64,000 nt of DNA from Tachypleus tridentatus (Eukaryota > Arthropoda > Merostomata > Xiphosura > Limulidae). Shown here piece after piece: positions 1 to 11,805 of the stretch. Each line of letters opens with the position of its first letter. The stretch's first letter is position 1. Below the pieces are notes generated by a model, which was not told the DNA's origin, did not search any database, and saw only the letters and a program-made list of their open reading frames with translations. The position numbers and the translations under genes are program-made. The stretch is taken from assembly GCF_004210375.1 (NCBI RefSeq), contig NC_134834.1, positions 91,578,170-91,642,169 of the forward strand, written 5' to 3'.

Positions 1-249
1 TCGTAGATTTAGTTCACTGAGTTAACTGTTAGACCTTTCTGTGTCGTTTTGTGTGGTAAACTTTTTTTTTTTTTTGTTTACAATTTACACGCAAAATAAA
101 GATGACGGATAGTCTTGTTGAAGGTCCATTTTTAGATATTATCATTTCAAAAAGTAATAACATTTACACATGAAACAAAAATTCATTGAATTCTACTCTA
201 AGGAGAAAATTCAGGTGCTGAAATATTGCTAACTGTGGTGTGTGTGAGT

Positions 250-352
250 TTCTTATATCACAGCTACATAAGGTTATTTGCTGAGTCCATCGAACCTCTG
301 ATTTTAGCGCTGTAAACCCGTAAACTTACCGCTGTCTCAGCGTGGTACGCCA
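250..352 (-). repeat. SINE-B fragment, antisense, weak
   Basis: Contains the family signature read in reverse: a degraded gattttagcgctgtaaaccc block followed by ttaccgctgt. It resembles the better copies at 2,965 and 3,845. Heavily diverged, so the limits are approximate. Confidence 0.35.
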
Positions 353-424
353 GGTTGTTTATCATGAATGAAATAAACATTTGTAATTATATTAAACAAG
401 TCCCATAAACACGTTCTTAGAATT

Positions 425-830
425 ACGTGATATATTTGTTCACACGAGTAACGTTAATATTTTTTACACATTTGTTCACAGCAATTATATTTATATTTTG
501 ATAAACTATCCCTACTAGTTATATTAAGATTTTGACACATTTGTTTACACTAGTTATATTTGCGTATTGATACGTTTGTTCACACGTTTGTATTTCGATG
601 TTGATACATTTACTGACACTGGTTATAGTTAGCTTTTTTCATAACTATATTCGCACTAGTTATTTTTCCATACATTTGTTTCCATGCGCTGTATTTAGAC
701 GTTGACTCATTTACGCACTCTGGTTATATTTTGATTTATTTCATCCATTTATTCACATAAGCTACATTTAGGTGTTCATACATTTGCTAACACTAATTAT
801 ATTTATATTTTATCTTATTTACCAGTTTAT
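425..830. repeat. Degenerate AT-rich tandem repeat, roughly 40-60 bp unit
   Basis: Eight or nine imperfect repetitions of catttgttcacactagttatattt-like blocks separated by variable T-rich spacers. No coding potential seen. Confidence 0.5.
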
Positions 831-1486
831 AGAAACTGAGACAATACTAAAAAGATATATATAACTTGAACAAAATTCTCATCATTAGTTTCCTATCGTT
901 TCTAATGATATAACAGACACTACAATGTTTATTTTTTTGATGGTCGAAGTAAATTTTGAAAAGGTTCACAATTTTCGTATCAATTGCAGCAGGTGTACAT
1001 GCATTAAAATAAAAGGAGAAATCTGTGGCCGGCGCCAGTAAAGATAAGTCGTACTTCCAGAGAACGACCACCCACATCTGAGAAGTATGTACTGCTTCTA
1101 CGGGAAATTATAGTTTTCTTGTCGTTTAGTCTGGTGTACAACACAATATATCTTCTTTGAACTCTTCAAAAATGGCTGAATGAAAGTAAAGGACCAGGTA
1201 CTTTCAAAGATCGTTTCGTCTTGGGGAGAGATAAATATTGTCGTTGCCACAGGAACAAGACTTGAAACTGAAGAAATCCTAGATAATGATGACCACCCAG
1301 CAGCTTTTTTGGGTTTTTTTTTCTCTGATCCCTGCAGGGTTCTGGTTCACTGCACTTGTCAAATACAACTCACAGTTTGAAGTGGTGTTTTTTATATTAT
1401 TATAATTCGTACTAGAGGTCCATTTCTATATGGTGAAAAGTTTGGAGAGAACTTTGTAATAATAAATCTTTAAAACAAGTCAAATT

Positions 1487-1555
1487 ATGAAGAGCAGTAA
1501 AACTCAGATATGAGACAGATTATGAAGATCAGTAAAACTCAGATATGAGACAGAT
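1487..1555. repeat. Two-copy 34-bp direct repeat
   Basis: The block starting tatgaaga(g/t)cagtaaaac and ending gagacagat occurs at 1,487 and again at 1,521, nearly identical and directly abutting. Confidence 0.75.
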
Positions 1556-1589
1556 TTTGTCACTTATCATCGATCTACTTTTAATGTTA

Positions 1590-2007
1590 TGTAACAAAAA
1601 CCAAAATAACCTTCCCCCCAAATGCCACAACGCTAACGTTGAGGGCTTGTAAAACAATAATTTGGGTTCGATCCCTGTCCACCAGCATAACGCGGTAACA
1701 AAAACCAAAATAACCTTTCCCCCAAATGCCACAACGCTAACGTTGAGGGCTTGTAAAACAATAATTTGGGTTCGATCTCTGTCCACCAGCATAACGCGGT
1801 AACAAAAACCAAAATAACCTTTCCCCCAAATGCCACAACGCTAACGTTGAGGGCTTGTAAAACAATAATTTGGGTTCGATCTCTGTCCACCAGCATAACG
1901 CGGTAACAAAAACCAAAATAACCTTCCCCCCAAATGCCACAACGCTAACGTTGAGGGCTTGTAAAACAATAATTTGGGTTCGATCCCTGTCCACCAGCAT
2001 AACGCGG
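1590..2007 (+). repeat. 104-bp tandem array, 4 units, with tRNA-like 3' half
   Basis: Four units start at 1,591, 1,695, 1,799 and 1,903 with near-identical sequence. Each contains GGGTTCGATCCCTGTCCACC (or TCTCTGTCCACC), which matches a tRNA T-arm / Pol III B box followed by an acceptor-like stretch. No convincing A box is seen. The long minus-strand open frames across the array are an artefact of the repeat. SINE-A sequence follows shortly downstream. Confidence 0.85.
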
Positions 2008-2061
2008 GTAGTTCACTGTGCAACTTTAGGTTCTAAACAAGACAACCAAACCTACCAATTT

Positions 2062-2268
2062 CCCCGTTGCACCAAACATGCTCGCCCTTTCAGCCGTGGG
2101 GGCGTTATAATGTCAGTAAAAGAGTAGCCCTAGAAGTGGCGGTGGGTGGTGATGACTAGTTGCCTTCCCTCTAGTCTTACACTGCAAAATTAGGGGCGGC
2201 TCGCGCAGATAGCCCTTGTGTAGCTTTGCGCGAAATTCAAAAACAATTAAACAGACAAAACCGGCCAA
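2062..2268 (+). repeat. SINE-A, 5'-truncated copy
   Basis: Runs from caccaaacatgctcgccc through ggcggtgggtggtgatgact and gacggct-like block to tttgcgcgaaattcaaaaac and an A-rich tail. The tRNA-like head is missing or replaced by the upstream array. Confidence 0.85.
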
Positions 2269-2429
2269 GTTAGTGAGTACCTAAAACAGTAGATATCGTA
2301 ACATGTCAGAGGTTGTACATATTATAATGAACGAGACTAAATTTATCATTACTGTAGTGAGTGTCTTCAACTAACATGTGTTGCTTGTTACAGCGATTAT
2401 TATGTTTGTCCGCTTCAGCGTCTTGAAAG

Positions 2430-2645
2430 CGCTTATAATAAACACAACACAGTGTATGTTGTGATAAGTCATTATATCGTAAATATAAAGCATATGTTGT
2501 GATAATTCAGTACAACGTAAATATAATACAATGCATATTAGATAGATCAGTATATCGTAAAAATAACACAACATTTGTTGTGATAAATCAGTATATAGTA
2601 AATTTTACACAGTATACGTTGTGATAAATCAGTATATCTTCACTT
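2430..2645. repeat. Degenerate tandem repeat, about 41-bp unit
   Basis: Five imperfect units built around gttgtgataaatcagtatat followed by cgtaaatataa-like spacers. Confidence 0.6.
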
Positions 2646-2964
2646 AGGAAATTCTAAGGGAACAAACGATGTCTCAGGCATAGTGCCCAAAATACCTTTC
2701 GCGTAATACCACGTCTCAGGAGGCCGGTTGAAATATAACAGGTTCGTTAGTGGTTGAGACGCAAATTACATGGCCAAAAATTCCATGAGAAATAACTGTT
2801 ACGATGCGAATTAGACTGAGTTTGTAAATCACTTACAAATCACAATTAAAATAATAATTAATCAGACAATATTTATTTATTTTAACACCTGTTATTTAGA
2901 CCAAGTCTCAAAGGATCACCTTGATGCTTAATGTATATATATAATACAAAGTCAATGGCTTACT

Positions 2965-3092
2965 CTTTATTGTAATAGATCTCTCACGGTAAATTTATGG
3001 ATTTACAACACTAAAATACGATGTTCGATTCCTCGCGGGTGAACATAGCAGATAGCCCAATGTGGTTTTGCTCTACAGCAAACAAACAGATA
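2965..3092 (+). repeat. SINE-B copy, sense
   Basis: Second tRNA-like SINE family: tacaacactaaaata, gttcgattcctcgcgggtg (B-box-like), agcagatagcccaatgtgg and a caaacaaacag tail. The same order, reversed, is seen at 3,845 and 57,025. Confidence 0.55.
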
Positions 3093-3099
3093 TTATAAT

Positions 3100-3232
3100 A
3101 GGCCTGGCATGGCCCGATGGTTAAGGTACTCGACTCGCAATTTTCAGGTTACAGGTTTGAATCCAACCATCGAACGTACTCGTTCTTTCGGTCGTGAAAG
3201 TGTTATAATATGACGGTCAATCCCACAAAACA
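3100..3232 (+). repeat. SINE-A head, 3'-truncated copy
   Basis: Begins ggcctggcatggcccgatgg and ttaaggtactcgactcg, the tRNA-like head with A box and B box (ggtttgaatcc), and stops after gacggtcaatcccac. It is the complementary half to the copy at 2,062. Confidence 0.8.
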
Positions 3233-3380
3233 AGAAACTATTGCAACAGCTCAGAGGTAAGATTATTAAACTGAAATTTTTATCACCTTTTGTGGAGGTG
3301 CGAGTAACAAGTTGCACGCGATCCGCTGCTTGTTCATAAGTTGTTATTTACAATGGCGTAATACACTGTCTACCTCGATA

Positions 3381-3679
3381 ACCTAGCATCATCTGTGTTA
3401 GTAATAGCCCAATATCTGGGAAAGTCATCTTATCGTCTTACAGTGTAACGTGAAACCTAGCATCATCTGTGTTAGTAATAGCCCAATATCTGGGAAAGTC
3501 ATCTTATTGTCTTACAGTGTAACGTGAAACCTAGCATCATCTGTGTTAATAATAGCCCGGTATCTCTGACAGTCGTCATCTTATCGTCTTACAGTGTAGC
3601 GTGAAACCTAGCATCATCTGTGTTAATAATAGTCCGGTATCTCTGAAAGTCATCTTATCGTCTTACAGTGTAGCGTGAT
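3381..3679. repeat. Tandem repeat, 4 units of 74-77 bp
   Basis: Units begin acctagcatcatctgtgtta at 3,381, 3,455, 3,529 and 3,606 and end with cttacagtgta(a/g)cgtg. The third unit has a 3-bp insertion. Confidence 0.9.
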
Positions 3680-3844
3680 CAAGTTCGTTTTGTGATCAGA
3701 TAGTAACAGACAGGTTATTCACTGTCGATAAACGAAGAACGATAACTCTTTGGTCGTAGTTATCAGATAAACTATTTTTTAAGAAACTCTGACGTAGAAG
3801 TTTTATTTCTGTCTATGAGTGAACTAAGTGCTCAATTTGCTTCT

Positions 3845-3960
3845 TCATTAAGCACAAAGCTACACATTTGGCTATTTGTGCTGTGCCCATCACTGGTATC
3901 GATGCCTGAATTTTACCATTATAAGCTTTCAGTCACACCGCTGAGACACTTGGGCCCCAA
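3845..3960 (-). repeat. SINE-B copy, antisense
   Basis: Reads taagcacaaagctacaca, then tgtgctgtgcccatcac, then ggtatcgatgcctgaatttt and a ctgagacacttgggcccc end. This is the reverse of the family seen at 2,965. Confidence 0.6.
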
Positions 3961-4014
3961 GTGCTCCGAATAAATGAAAAATTAGTGAAAACAACAACGA
4001 AAACTGACGTATGA

Positions 4015-4169
4015 ACCGATCAATGCTGTTCTTACCGAACCAATAACCGATCAATGTTGTTCTTACCGAACCAATGGCCGATCAATGTTGTTCTTACCGA
4101 ACCAATAACCGATCAATGCTGTACTTACCGAACCAATAACCGATCAATGCTGTTCTTACCGAACCAATA
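4015..4169. repeat. 31-bp tandem repeat, 5 units
   Basis: Unit accgatcaatgctgttctta + ccgaaccaata, five consecutive copies with C/T and A/G single-base variants (ataacc versus atggcc). Confidence 0.95.
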
Positions 4170-5099
4170 ACAACCCTTGGACTTAATTACACATTCAACA
4201 CTTTACAACTTGGCGATTTTTAGCTACCCTACGCCTCTCTTTCTTTATCTATCTTCCCCATCCAACTACGTAAGCATGATAAGATATATGACTTACTGAT
4301 GCATGCCTCGTGGAGTTCTATGTCGTCCTTAAGAAATTCTAGTATTAACCAGATATGTGTGAGAGTACATGAAATTAGTAAGTGGTTCTTGCTACGTAAC
4401 AAAACTGACAAACAACAAAATATATCAACAGAACGTTTCTCTTTGCTTCAATTTACTAACACCGGTGCGAGAAATATTATTTTGATTTTACTTCTGATTT
4501 GCACAAAATGACATAAAACGAAGACTACACCGTTGTCATAATCAAGAAAACTAATGTAATTACATTTAGACAAGTGGAAATATGTTGTAAAGTGTTCTAT
4601 TTTAAATTGAAGGTGAAGACACTTCTTGTGCTGAAAAATAAACCGGTGAACGGATCTTGAAATATTAGTAAAACCCCTCAAAAATACTCTGTTGTTTTAA
4701 AATATACAATGTATTTATTCAAATATTTTGTTTTGATTCATGTTACGTGTTTGTTCGTCTGCGAACTCCTTCCATAGTTTTGAAATCGGCAGAACCAAAT
4801 ATAATGAGGATTGAAAGTAGGTTTTTAGGATCGCTGAAACTGGCATCAGATTTTGTTTCTGCACAACACACACACACGTGTCTTTCTTGGGTCCCATGTT
4901 TAAAACTGTATTCATACGACCACTCACTAGCTACCGGGGCCAAAAATGGCGCGCTTGCTGGGGTGTTAAGTTCTGTTTTCGAGTACGGGAAGAACTTAAT
5001 TAGTAAGTTGGAGTTTCTGTGAATCATGGGTGGAGGTTTCTCAATCCTGCAGCGGAGGGCGGGTATTTTAATGTTTGTTTTTCATCTAACTGGCTTTTG
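4170..5099. other. No gene recognised
   Basis: Short overlapping frames at 4,715-5,027 on both strands have no recognisable family. The stretch includes a (CA)n run near 4,867 and a slightly GC-richer patch near 4,930-5,060, with nothing else I can support. Confidence 0.5.
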
Positions 5100-7080
5100 T
5101 TTTAACGCATGGAAACCAACCAAACAACTATTAACAATGATAAAACAACAAAGACAATTAAGAAGACAGTTCATGGCAACAAGAGAACAAGAAATAAAAA
5201 CACAAATTAACAACATTAGAAATAAAAGTAGAGCAGAAATTAAACAGCTAAAACAAGAAAAATGGGACAACTTCTGCTCCCAACTAAATGAACAAACCTA
5301 TCCTAGAAATATCTGGTTACACCAAAAAAAGATTCACAAATGAATCCACTACAAGAAAATACCTAACATTGGAACATAACAACACCTTAGCGCAAACCAA
5401 CAAAGAAAAAGCAGAAGCCTTCAGACATCAATTACAAAACACATAATGATATAGACATGAACACTTATTTCTACAACAAAGTAAACAATCATGTGACAAA
5501 TAACATACAATTGTACAAACCATACTTTTCAATCAATATTATTAACAATAACACTAATAATACTTATGACTATAATACTCTCTTGCTAACATAAAAAATC
5601 ACACTTACTGAACTCAAACATGCAATCAAGAATTCCAAAAACAAATCACCAGGAAATGATGGCATATAAACAATTCTCCTCAAAAAAGGAACTCCAAAAT
5701 TATTTGACCACCTATTAATTTATTTTTCTACTTAGGATACATCCCAGTTTCTTGGAAGCAAGTTAATATATTAATGTTCCACAAAGAAGGTAAACCAGCC
5801 AATAAGCCATATAGTTGTCGACCGATCAGCCTAACCAGCTGTGTAAGTAAAATTCTCGAAAGATTAATAAGTAATAGATTCTCCACATTTTTGGAGATTA
5901 CTTCAAAATTACCAGTGGAACAAAACGGATTTAGAAAATATCGACAAACAACGGATCATTTAATTAGATGAACTGAAACGATAATAAATAGCTTTAATAG
6001 AAAAGAATGTACTGTCGCTTGTATTCTCAATGTCGAGAAATCATTCAACACTGTATGGCACAATGGTCTTCGGTTCCGTATGTATAAAATGGGACTACCA
6101 TGTGGAATTATTCGCTGGTTATCTAACCTTTTGGAACATAGAAAATGCAGAGTAAACGTAGAGGGAACTTTCTCGGAGTTCTTTACTCCAGAAGCTGGTG
6201 TCCCTCAAGGAGGGGTGGTTAGTCCTATTCTCTTCATCATGTATGTGAATAATATGCCATTTAAAGACCCAAACCATGAATACTCGTCACAGTTCGCTGA
6301 TGATGTAGCAATTTGGAAAAGTGCCCATACACCAGAAATTGCAGTCACTAACATACAACCTCAACTAAACATAATAAGTGAATACTGTCAAAAATATAGA
6401 ATTAAAATAAACACAGCAAAGACACAATTAGTGATATTTTCAAAATCAACGAAACATCAAAAGCATAACTCCAGATTTACATGAACGGAGCGCTTCTCCA
6501 GACTGCTACATCTGCAAAATGTTTAGGGCTAACATATGATTCTAAACTTACCTGAACAAAACATGTAAATAACATAAAAACTAAAATTTTGCGAAGAATA
6601 AACTATGCTAGGAGTCTAAATGATAAAAATTATAGAACAACACCTGAAAACATCATTAAAATATACAAAACATATATAAGACTAGTAGTAGACCATGCAG
6701 CTCATGCATGGATTAACGTAAGTGAAAAACAACTGCAAACCAAACTACAATCATTACAAAATACATTAATTACAACAGCATAAAGAATACCCAAAACCAC
6801 TTCCTCAAAGTTCGTGCACAAATACAATAATGCACAAACAATACCAGATAGACTTCTACGTATTACAATAAAATATTTTGATAAAAGTTGGAGAAAAAAT
6901 GAGTTGTTATGCGAACTAGACAGGTATTGCATGTATGAAGAAGAAAGACCTAAACACCTCTCCCCGATAAACTTATACATTAGATCATTAAGCTAAAATT
7001 AAGTTAATAAAAAATAAAGGAAGAAAGAAATAAAAATAAAAAATAAAAATATAACAAAAAATAATAAATAAAAAACTAGT
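5100..7080 (+). pseudogene. Jockey-like non-LTR retrotransposon, 5'-truncated and dead
   Basis: Degenerate reverse transcriptase of a LINE. In order: a basic linker helix (5,140-5,343), SPGNDGI at about 5,650, CRPISLTSCVSKILERLI with QNGFRKYRQTTDHLI (5,815-5,970), a palm region with GVPQGGVVSPILFIMYVNNM (about 6,197-6,256) and the catalytic box QFADDVAIW (about 6,290), then the thumb and a C-terminal tail to 6,996. A-rich sequence to about 7,080 looks like the 3' end. Stops interrupt it after 5,343, 5,971 and 6,484, and a frame change lies between about 6,484 and 6,589. The endonuclease domain is absent. Family assignment to the Jockey group is by motif resemblance. Confidence 0.85.
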
Positions 7081-7522
7081 GCTAAAATAAAAGAGGCCAC
7101 CTATGTTCTAGATTATAAAAAAAACTGAATGAACAATATACATGAACATTGCCCTGAAAAGGGCCTGAGTTGAGCTATGCTTATCACTCTGGCCCTCTGT
7201 ATTTACTTTAAATATATTATTAGGTCCACTCAAACAATGTAAAGGAAGGAGGAAGAGGTCTAGTGTACCTGACCCTCTTGGGTATACAAATTTATATACC
7301 CAAACACCTAGAGAAAGAGACTTTTGTTTTGTGTATCTCAGAGGAGGCCAAACTACGCCTGAAAAAGAACTTCTATTGTTCTCCATTGAAACTACCCTCA
7401 GATTTTAACGAATCAACATTAAGTATAGTTGCATTATTTTAGAATATGAAAACAAACAAAGTATGGTTTAGAACAAATTCGTAATTCGCGTGTACGAAAT
7501 TCAAAACAAACAAACAAACAAA

Positions 7523-7762
7523 CCGAGGGTTGCGGGTTCGAATCCCCGTCACACTAAACATGCTCGCTTTATCAGCCGTGGGGGTGTTATAATGTTTCGC
7601 TCAATCCCATTATTCGTTGGTAAAATAGTAGCCTAAGAGTTGGCGGTGGGTGGTGATGACTAGCTGCCTTCCGTCTAGTCTTACACTGCTAAATTAGGGA
7701 CGGCTAACGCAGATAGCCCTCGTGTAGCTTTGCGCAAAATTCAAAACAAACCAAAGCAAAAC
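7523..7762 (+). repeat. SINE-A copy
   Basis: Starts at ccgagggttgcgggttcgaa (B box), continues through the SINE body to gcgcaaaattcaaaacaaac. It directly follows a gaaattc(aaac)n tail like that of another SINE-A, so it may be the second member of a tail-to-head pair. CpGs are well kept. Confidence 0.88.
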
Positions 7763-8147
7763 AAATTAATTTGAGATATCTAGCACCACAGTGTTGTTAG
7801 AGACGACGAACAGACATACACTAATAGAAAAAAAATCACACTTACTCAGAAATGAAAAATTCAATCCATATTTAAAAATATGATTAGGCTAGAAAACAGT
7901 GATATAATGACTGTATTAATCTTAGTAGTTTGCGAAACCTTAAAACAGATACTGTGAATTCTATAAACCGTAACTAGTATTTATTGCTTTAGTTACGAAG
8001 TTAATTATTTCGTCAACGGTTCTGTGTAACTTACGCCATACTTTCTATGTTGAAGCATTCCGATGTTTTAATTTATACAGGATAACATATATCCGGATAT
8101 GCATTTCTGATAACCATCTAATCCAAAACCGTTAACTTTTATTCTAC

Positions 8148-8372
8148 TCCCCGCGTCGCGCTAAACATGCTCGCCCTCCCAGCCGTGGGGGTGTATAATG
8201 TGACGGTCAATCCCACTATTCGTTGGTAAAGAGTAGCCCAAGAGTTGGCGGTGGGTGGTGATGACTAGCTGCCTTCCCTCTAATCTTACACTGCTAAATT
8301 AGGGACGGCTAGCACAGATAGCCCTCGAGTAGCTTTGTGCGAAATTCCCAAACAAACAAAACAAAAAACAAT
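8148..8372 (+). repeat. SINE-A, 5'-truncated
   Basis: Begins at the Pol III B-box end (ccccgcgtcgcgctaaacat) and runs to gtgcgaaattcccaaacaaac. Only small differences from the other flank copies. Confidence 0.88.
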
Positions 8373-8910
8373 CTATTCTACTCACTATATAGGAGACCTC
8401 TATAACCTTGTGTCTGTCCGAATGAGATAAATATTTGGTTAGAAAGCGTGCTAACCACACGTCTCTGAGAGGCTTAGAGAACAGTTTTTTTCTCCCGAAC
8501 TAGGAAATAATCATTTATCATTCTACATAGATCATGAATAAGGTGCATAAATAGTTTATGTCATTTTTTTTCGATTCAGAATCTGTAAAATCTCAAAACG
8601 TGCAGTTTGTTACAACCGATTTTGACTTTTTGTTTTGATAAAAAGAAACGTAAAATCATCTTTAGCTTGATAATTTGGTTCACTCGGGATAAAATACGTA
8701 ACGGTTCCAAAGCATTCTTCATCTGAAATTGTCTTATCAATTCATTTTTAGGTGTCTGTTCATTTTTTCATGCCGAACATATTATGTAATTTTAAACAGG
8801 TTGAGGACGTCTTATCTCCCATGTTATAAATCGGGCTACCCACTGTTAACTTTTACAACTTTACATCATTTAAGAAAACAACGACCGGTGCTTACTTTTT
8901 CTGTGTCTAA

Positions 8911-9190
8911 GGGCCCGGCATGGTCAGGTGATTAAAGCACTCGACTCGTAATCCGAGGGTCGCGGATTCAAAACTTCTTCTCACCAAACATGTTCACCCT
9001 TTCAACTTTGAAGGCGTTATAATGTGATGGTCAATCTCACTATTCGTTGGTAAAAGAGTAGCCTAAGAGTTGGCGGTGGGTGGTTATGACCAGCTGCCTT
9101 CGCTTTCGTCTTACACTGTTAAATTAGGGACGGCTAGTGCAGATAGCCCTCGTGTAGCTTTGCGCGAAATTCAAAACAATCCAAATCAAA
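8911..9190 (+). repeat. SINE-A, full-length
   Basis: Complete element of about 280 bp. The tRNA-like head reads gggcccggcatggtcaggtg, then cactcgactcgtaatccgag and the ggattcaaaac B-box-like segment. The body carries ggcggtgggtgg and the end is gcgcgaaattcaaaac. It contains about 15 CpG sites. Head resembles a tRNA with A box in the tggtcaggtg region. Confidence 0.9.
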
Positions 9191-9693
9191 CTGTATCAAA
9201 GATTATATTCCTATTTACCTATTTATTTTTAATCTAAAGGCAAAAACAGTTTAATTAATCTTAAGACCGCTTCCACTGTATTATTATTTCTTATTTAGTC
9301 GATGTAGTTAACAAGTTCTTTCAGTTCCTTTCTAACTGATAGCTCTCACAGCAAATAAAGTGTTCTATTGTAAGAATCACCCCACCTCCACTCCTCTCGC
9401 ACAGATCATTACGGATCTATTACCTCATCTTTCCTAAAAATTAAAAACTACTAATGATAAACATTATTATTCGTTGGAAAAGTTACTGGCATTTACAATG
9501 GTGTAACGTATGTGTTTATAGAAACCCGCATTAATATATTTCATTAGCTTAATTAACATCAGTGAAACGTGACCTTGGCAGATACTGATTTTAGTTTTAA
9601 CTTTTACATTACTGTTAATGAGGATAACCTTGAACTTGGTCTACCTTCTGTTAATAAACGTGCTTGACATGGTGAAAGACTGAATTATCGATA

Positions 9694-9800
9694 ATTTTGT
9701 TTGTTAGATTTTGCGCAGAGCTACGCGAGGGTTATCTAAAATGATAGACTAGAAGCTGGTGAAAACATTATCTATCACCAACTTTTAGGCTGTTCTTGTT
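9694..9800 (-). repeat. SINE-A 3' part, antisense fragment
   Basis: Reads tttgcgcagagctacgcgag followed by a degraded body with atctatcaccaacttttagg, the reverse of the SINE-A tail region. Confidence 0.55.
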
Positions 9801-10263
9801 AGACTAAATCAGATTTAAATGTCACTCTTATAACGCACCCGTTGAAAATTTACAGTGAAAATGTGTAAGATGGCAGATTTACGTTTCCTTTAAATTACTA
9901 ATATGACTAATTTAGGTTTTAAAAGGATACTTACTTAATTTTTGAATATATTTCCATATTAGTTTTACGTCGTAACCACAGTTTGAATCTTCAATAGTAT
10001 CATATCTTTCAAATAAAGAAAAGTTTCATTTTCAATCAGAGAAAACACGTAGGAATTATTAATGATACGTGAACTTCAACAAAAATTAGCCTTATACCCT
10101 TTAACGAGTCATGTGACATGTTGCTATTATGTGTGAACTTTGACATCTCTAGAGATTTACAAAAGTAGTTTTCACTTTAAATCAATATAAGCGCCAGTAT
10201 GCCGCTTAGAAGCAATACATTTAGTGAACGATCATGACTGTAATCACGCTATTTAAAGAAAGC

Positions 10264-10384
10264 TGAGACAGGTGTGGGCAAGTGATTAACACATTCGTAG
10301 GATAGAACCTAGGGTTCATAATTCAAGTCCCGTAAAAAGAGAAATTCTGCACTACACATTAGGGTGGTGAAAGAATTGTAACAG
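10264..10384 (+). repeat. tRNA-like SINE head
   Basis: gtgtgggcaagtgattaaca resembles an A box region and aattcaagtcccg a B box, spaced as in SINE-A heads. Body not continuous with SINE-A. Confidence 0.4.
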
Positions 10385-10495
10385 GTTGTTTGTTATTAAG
10401 CATGGACTGTGTATGCTCTGCTCATTACAAGTTTCTTACGTTGAAAGCCTGAGACATACCACTGTGCAACTGGTGGCCGAATTGAAAGAGAAACG
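10385..10495 (-). repeat. SINE-B copy, antisense
   Basis: ggttgtttgttattaagcat, a tgtatgctctgctcatta block and cataccactgtgcaactgg are the reversed SINE-B order tail, middle, head. It lies directly against the tRNA-like head before it. Confidence 0.5.
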
Positions 10496-11599
10496 ATCAA
10501 GTCCCACAATTTGACTATAGTATTTCAACACTATTGGTGGATGTTGTTGTCTAATTTATCTTTGTTCTCTCTATTATATCATTTCAAAACTAAAGAGGGA
10601 GTAAATCTCTGAAACGTATAAATATATATTTATAACTTCATTTTCTTATGGAATAAAGTTAGCAACACGTGTTTCATTTATTACTAATTTTTAGGCAAAA
10701 AAAATGTAAAATCAGATTTATCGTCTTGTGGCCATTTTTTGCACCAGAACTGATTTTTTTTTTTTATCGTAAATAACTTTTAGTATGTATTTTCAAACTA
10801 GTAAGCGTATCTGCCATCTAATGGTTATCTTTAGTACTAATATTTTACTTTTCACTAAAAAACAATACTTGACAAAAATGATTTGCGTTAAAGGAGGTAG
10901 TAATGATACATAATGAAAAAACCCATAACAATTTTCAAAAAAGTTATGAACATGAACAAGTATTAAAACATGACAGGGCTACATCATGCTATAGCGTCAA
11001 ATACGGATTGAAAGAATATAAAATTAACAGTACATATCTCGTATTTGCTGCAACGGACCATGATAACCAAGAACTTTTGGATTTTTTCTTAAAAGCATAC
11101 TAGTTCGCTTCCAGTCCTAGTAGTGCTACGGCGTTTTTGTGGCTCGAAACGAGTTCATTGAGAAGAGATCCCAATATAGAGCGTATATTGTCATGAATTA
11201 CTGTTTAAACACCATTTTGATGTTCTATCCTTTAAAAAACGCGCTGATTAAATGTTACTGTAGAGAAAATATCTTTCTGATATCTTACTTAAAAATATAG
11301 TGGACCTATATATGTATGAAAAATATCCAGCAAGGAAGGGATGGAAGTGGATATATTACTTTATCCGGCTAATAAGCAAATAACACAATAAGTCGTCTCG
11401 ACTTTACTTGAAAAACAAGTTCTCTACATTATTGGCTTCCTCACTAGCAAAACAAATAGAACCAGAATTTTCAATCTTAAAAGTTACTCTATTGTAAAAT
11501 AGTCATAAAAGTAGCATTATTAATTTAAATAATTATAATAATGAAAGCTAAGATTTTTTTAAACACCAAGCTTTAGATAGTCCGCTATGTGATCAACAA

Positions 11600-11805
11600 C
11601 AACCAAACATGCTCGCCCTTTCTGCAGTGGTTACGTTATAATGTGACGATCAATCCCACTATTCGTTGATAAAAAGTAGCCCAACACTTGGCGTTAGGTG
11701 GTCATGACTATTTGCCTTCCCTCTAGTCTTACACTGCTAAATTAGGGACGGGTAGCGCAGATAGCCCTCGAGTAGCTTTGCGCGAAATTCAAAACAAACC
11801 AAAAG
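11600..11805 (+). repeat. SINE-A, 5'-truncated
   Basis: From aaccaaacatgctcgccc to ctttgcgcgaaattcaaaac; diverged body (ttggcgttaggtggtcatg) but CpGs mostly kept. Confidence 0.88.

Noticed and set aside
1529..2023. Four overlapping minus-strand frames of 60-87 codons
   Set aside because: They are shifted copies of the same translation caused by the 104-bp array.
3100..3180. Candidate tRNA gene (A and B boxes)
   Set aside because: Sequence continues into the SINE-A body and cannot fold with a proper anticodon arm, so it is a SINE head.
4743..5027. Overlapping frames on both strands of up to 94 codons
   Set aside because: No family match, low-complexity Cys/Val run comes from a (CA)n stretch, and no splice-linked partner was found.
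10886..11103. Small frame of 66 codons preceded by aaaggaggtag, resembling a bacterial ribosome-binding site
   Set aside because: Surroundings are clearly eukaryotic with SINEs on both sides; no protein family was recognised. Taken as coincidence.
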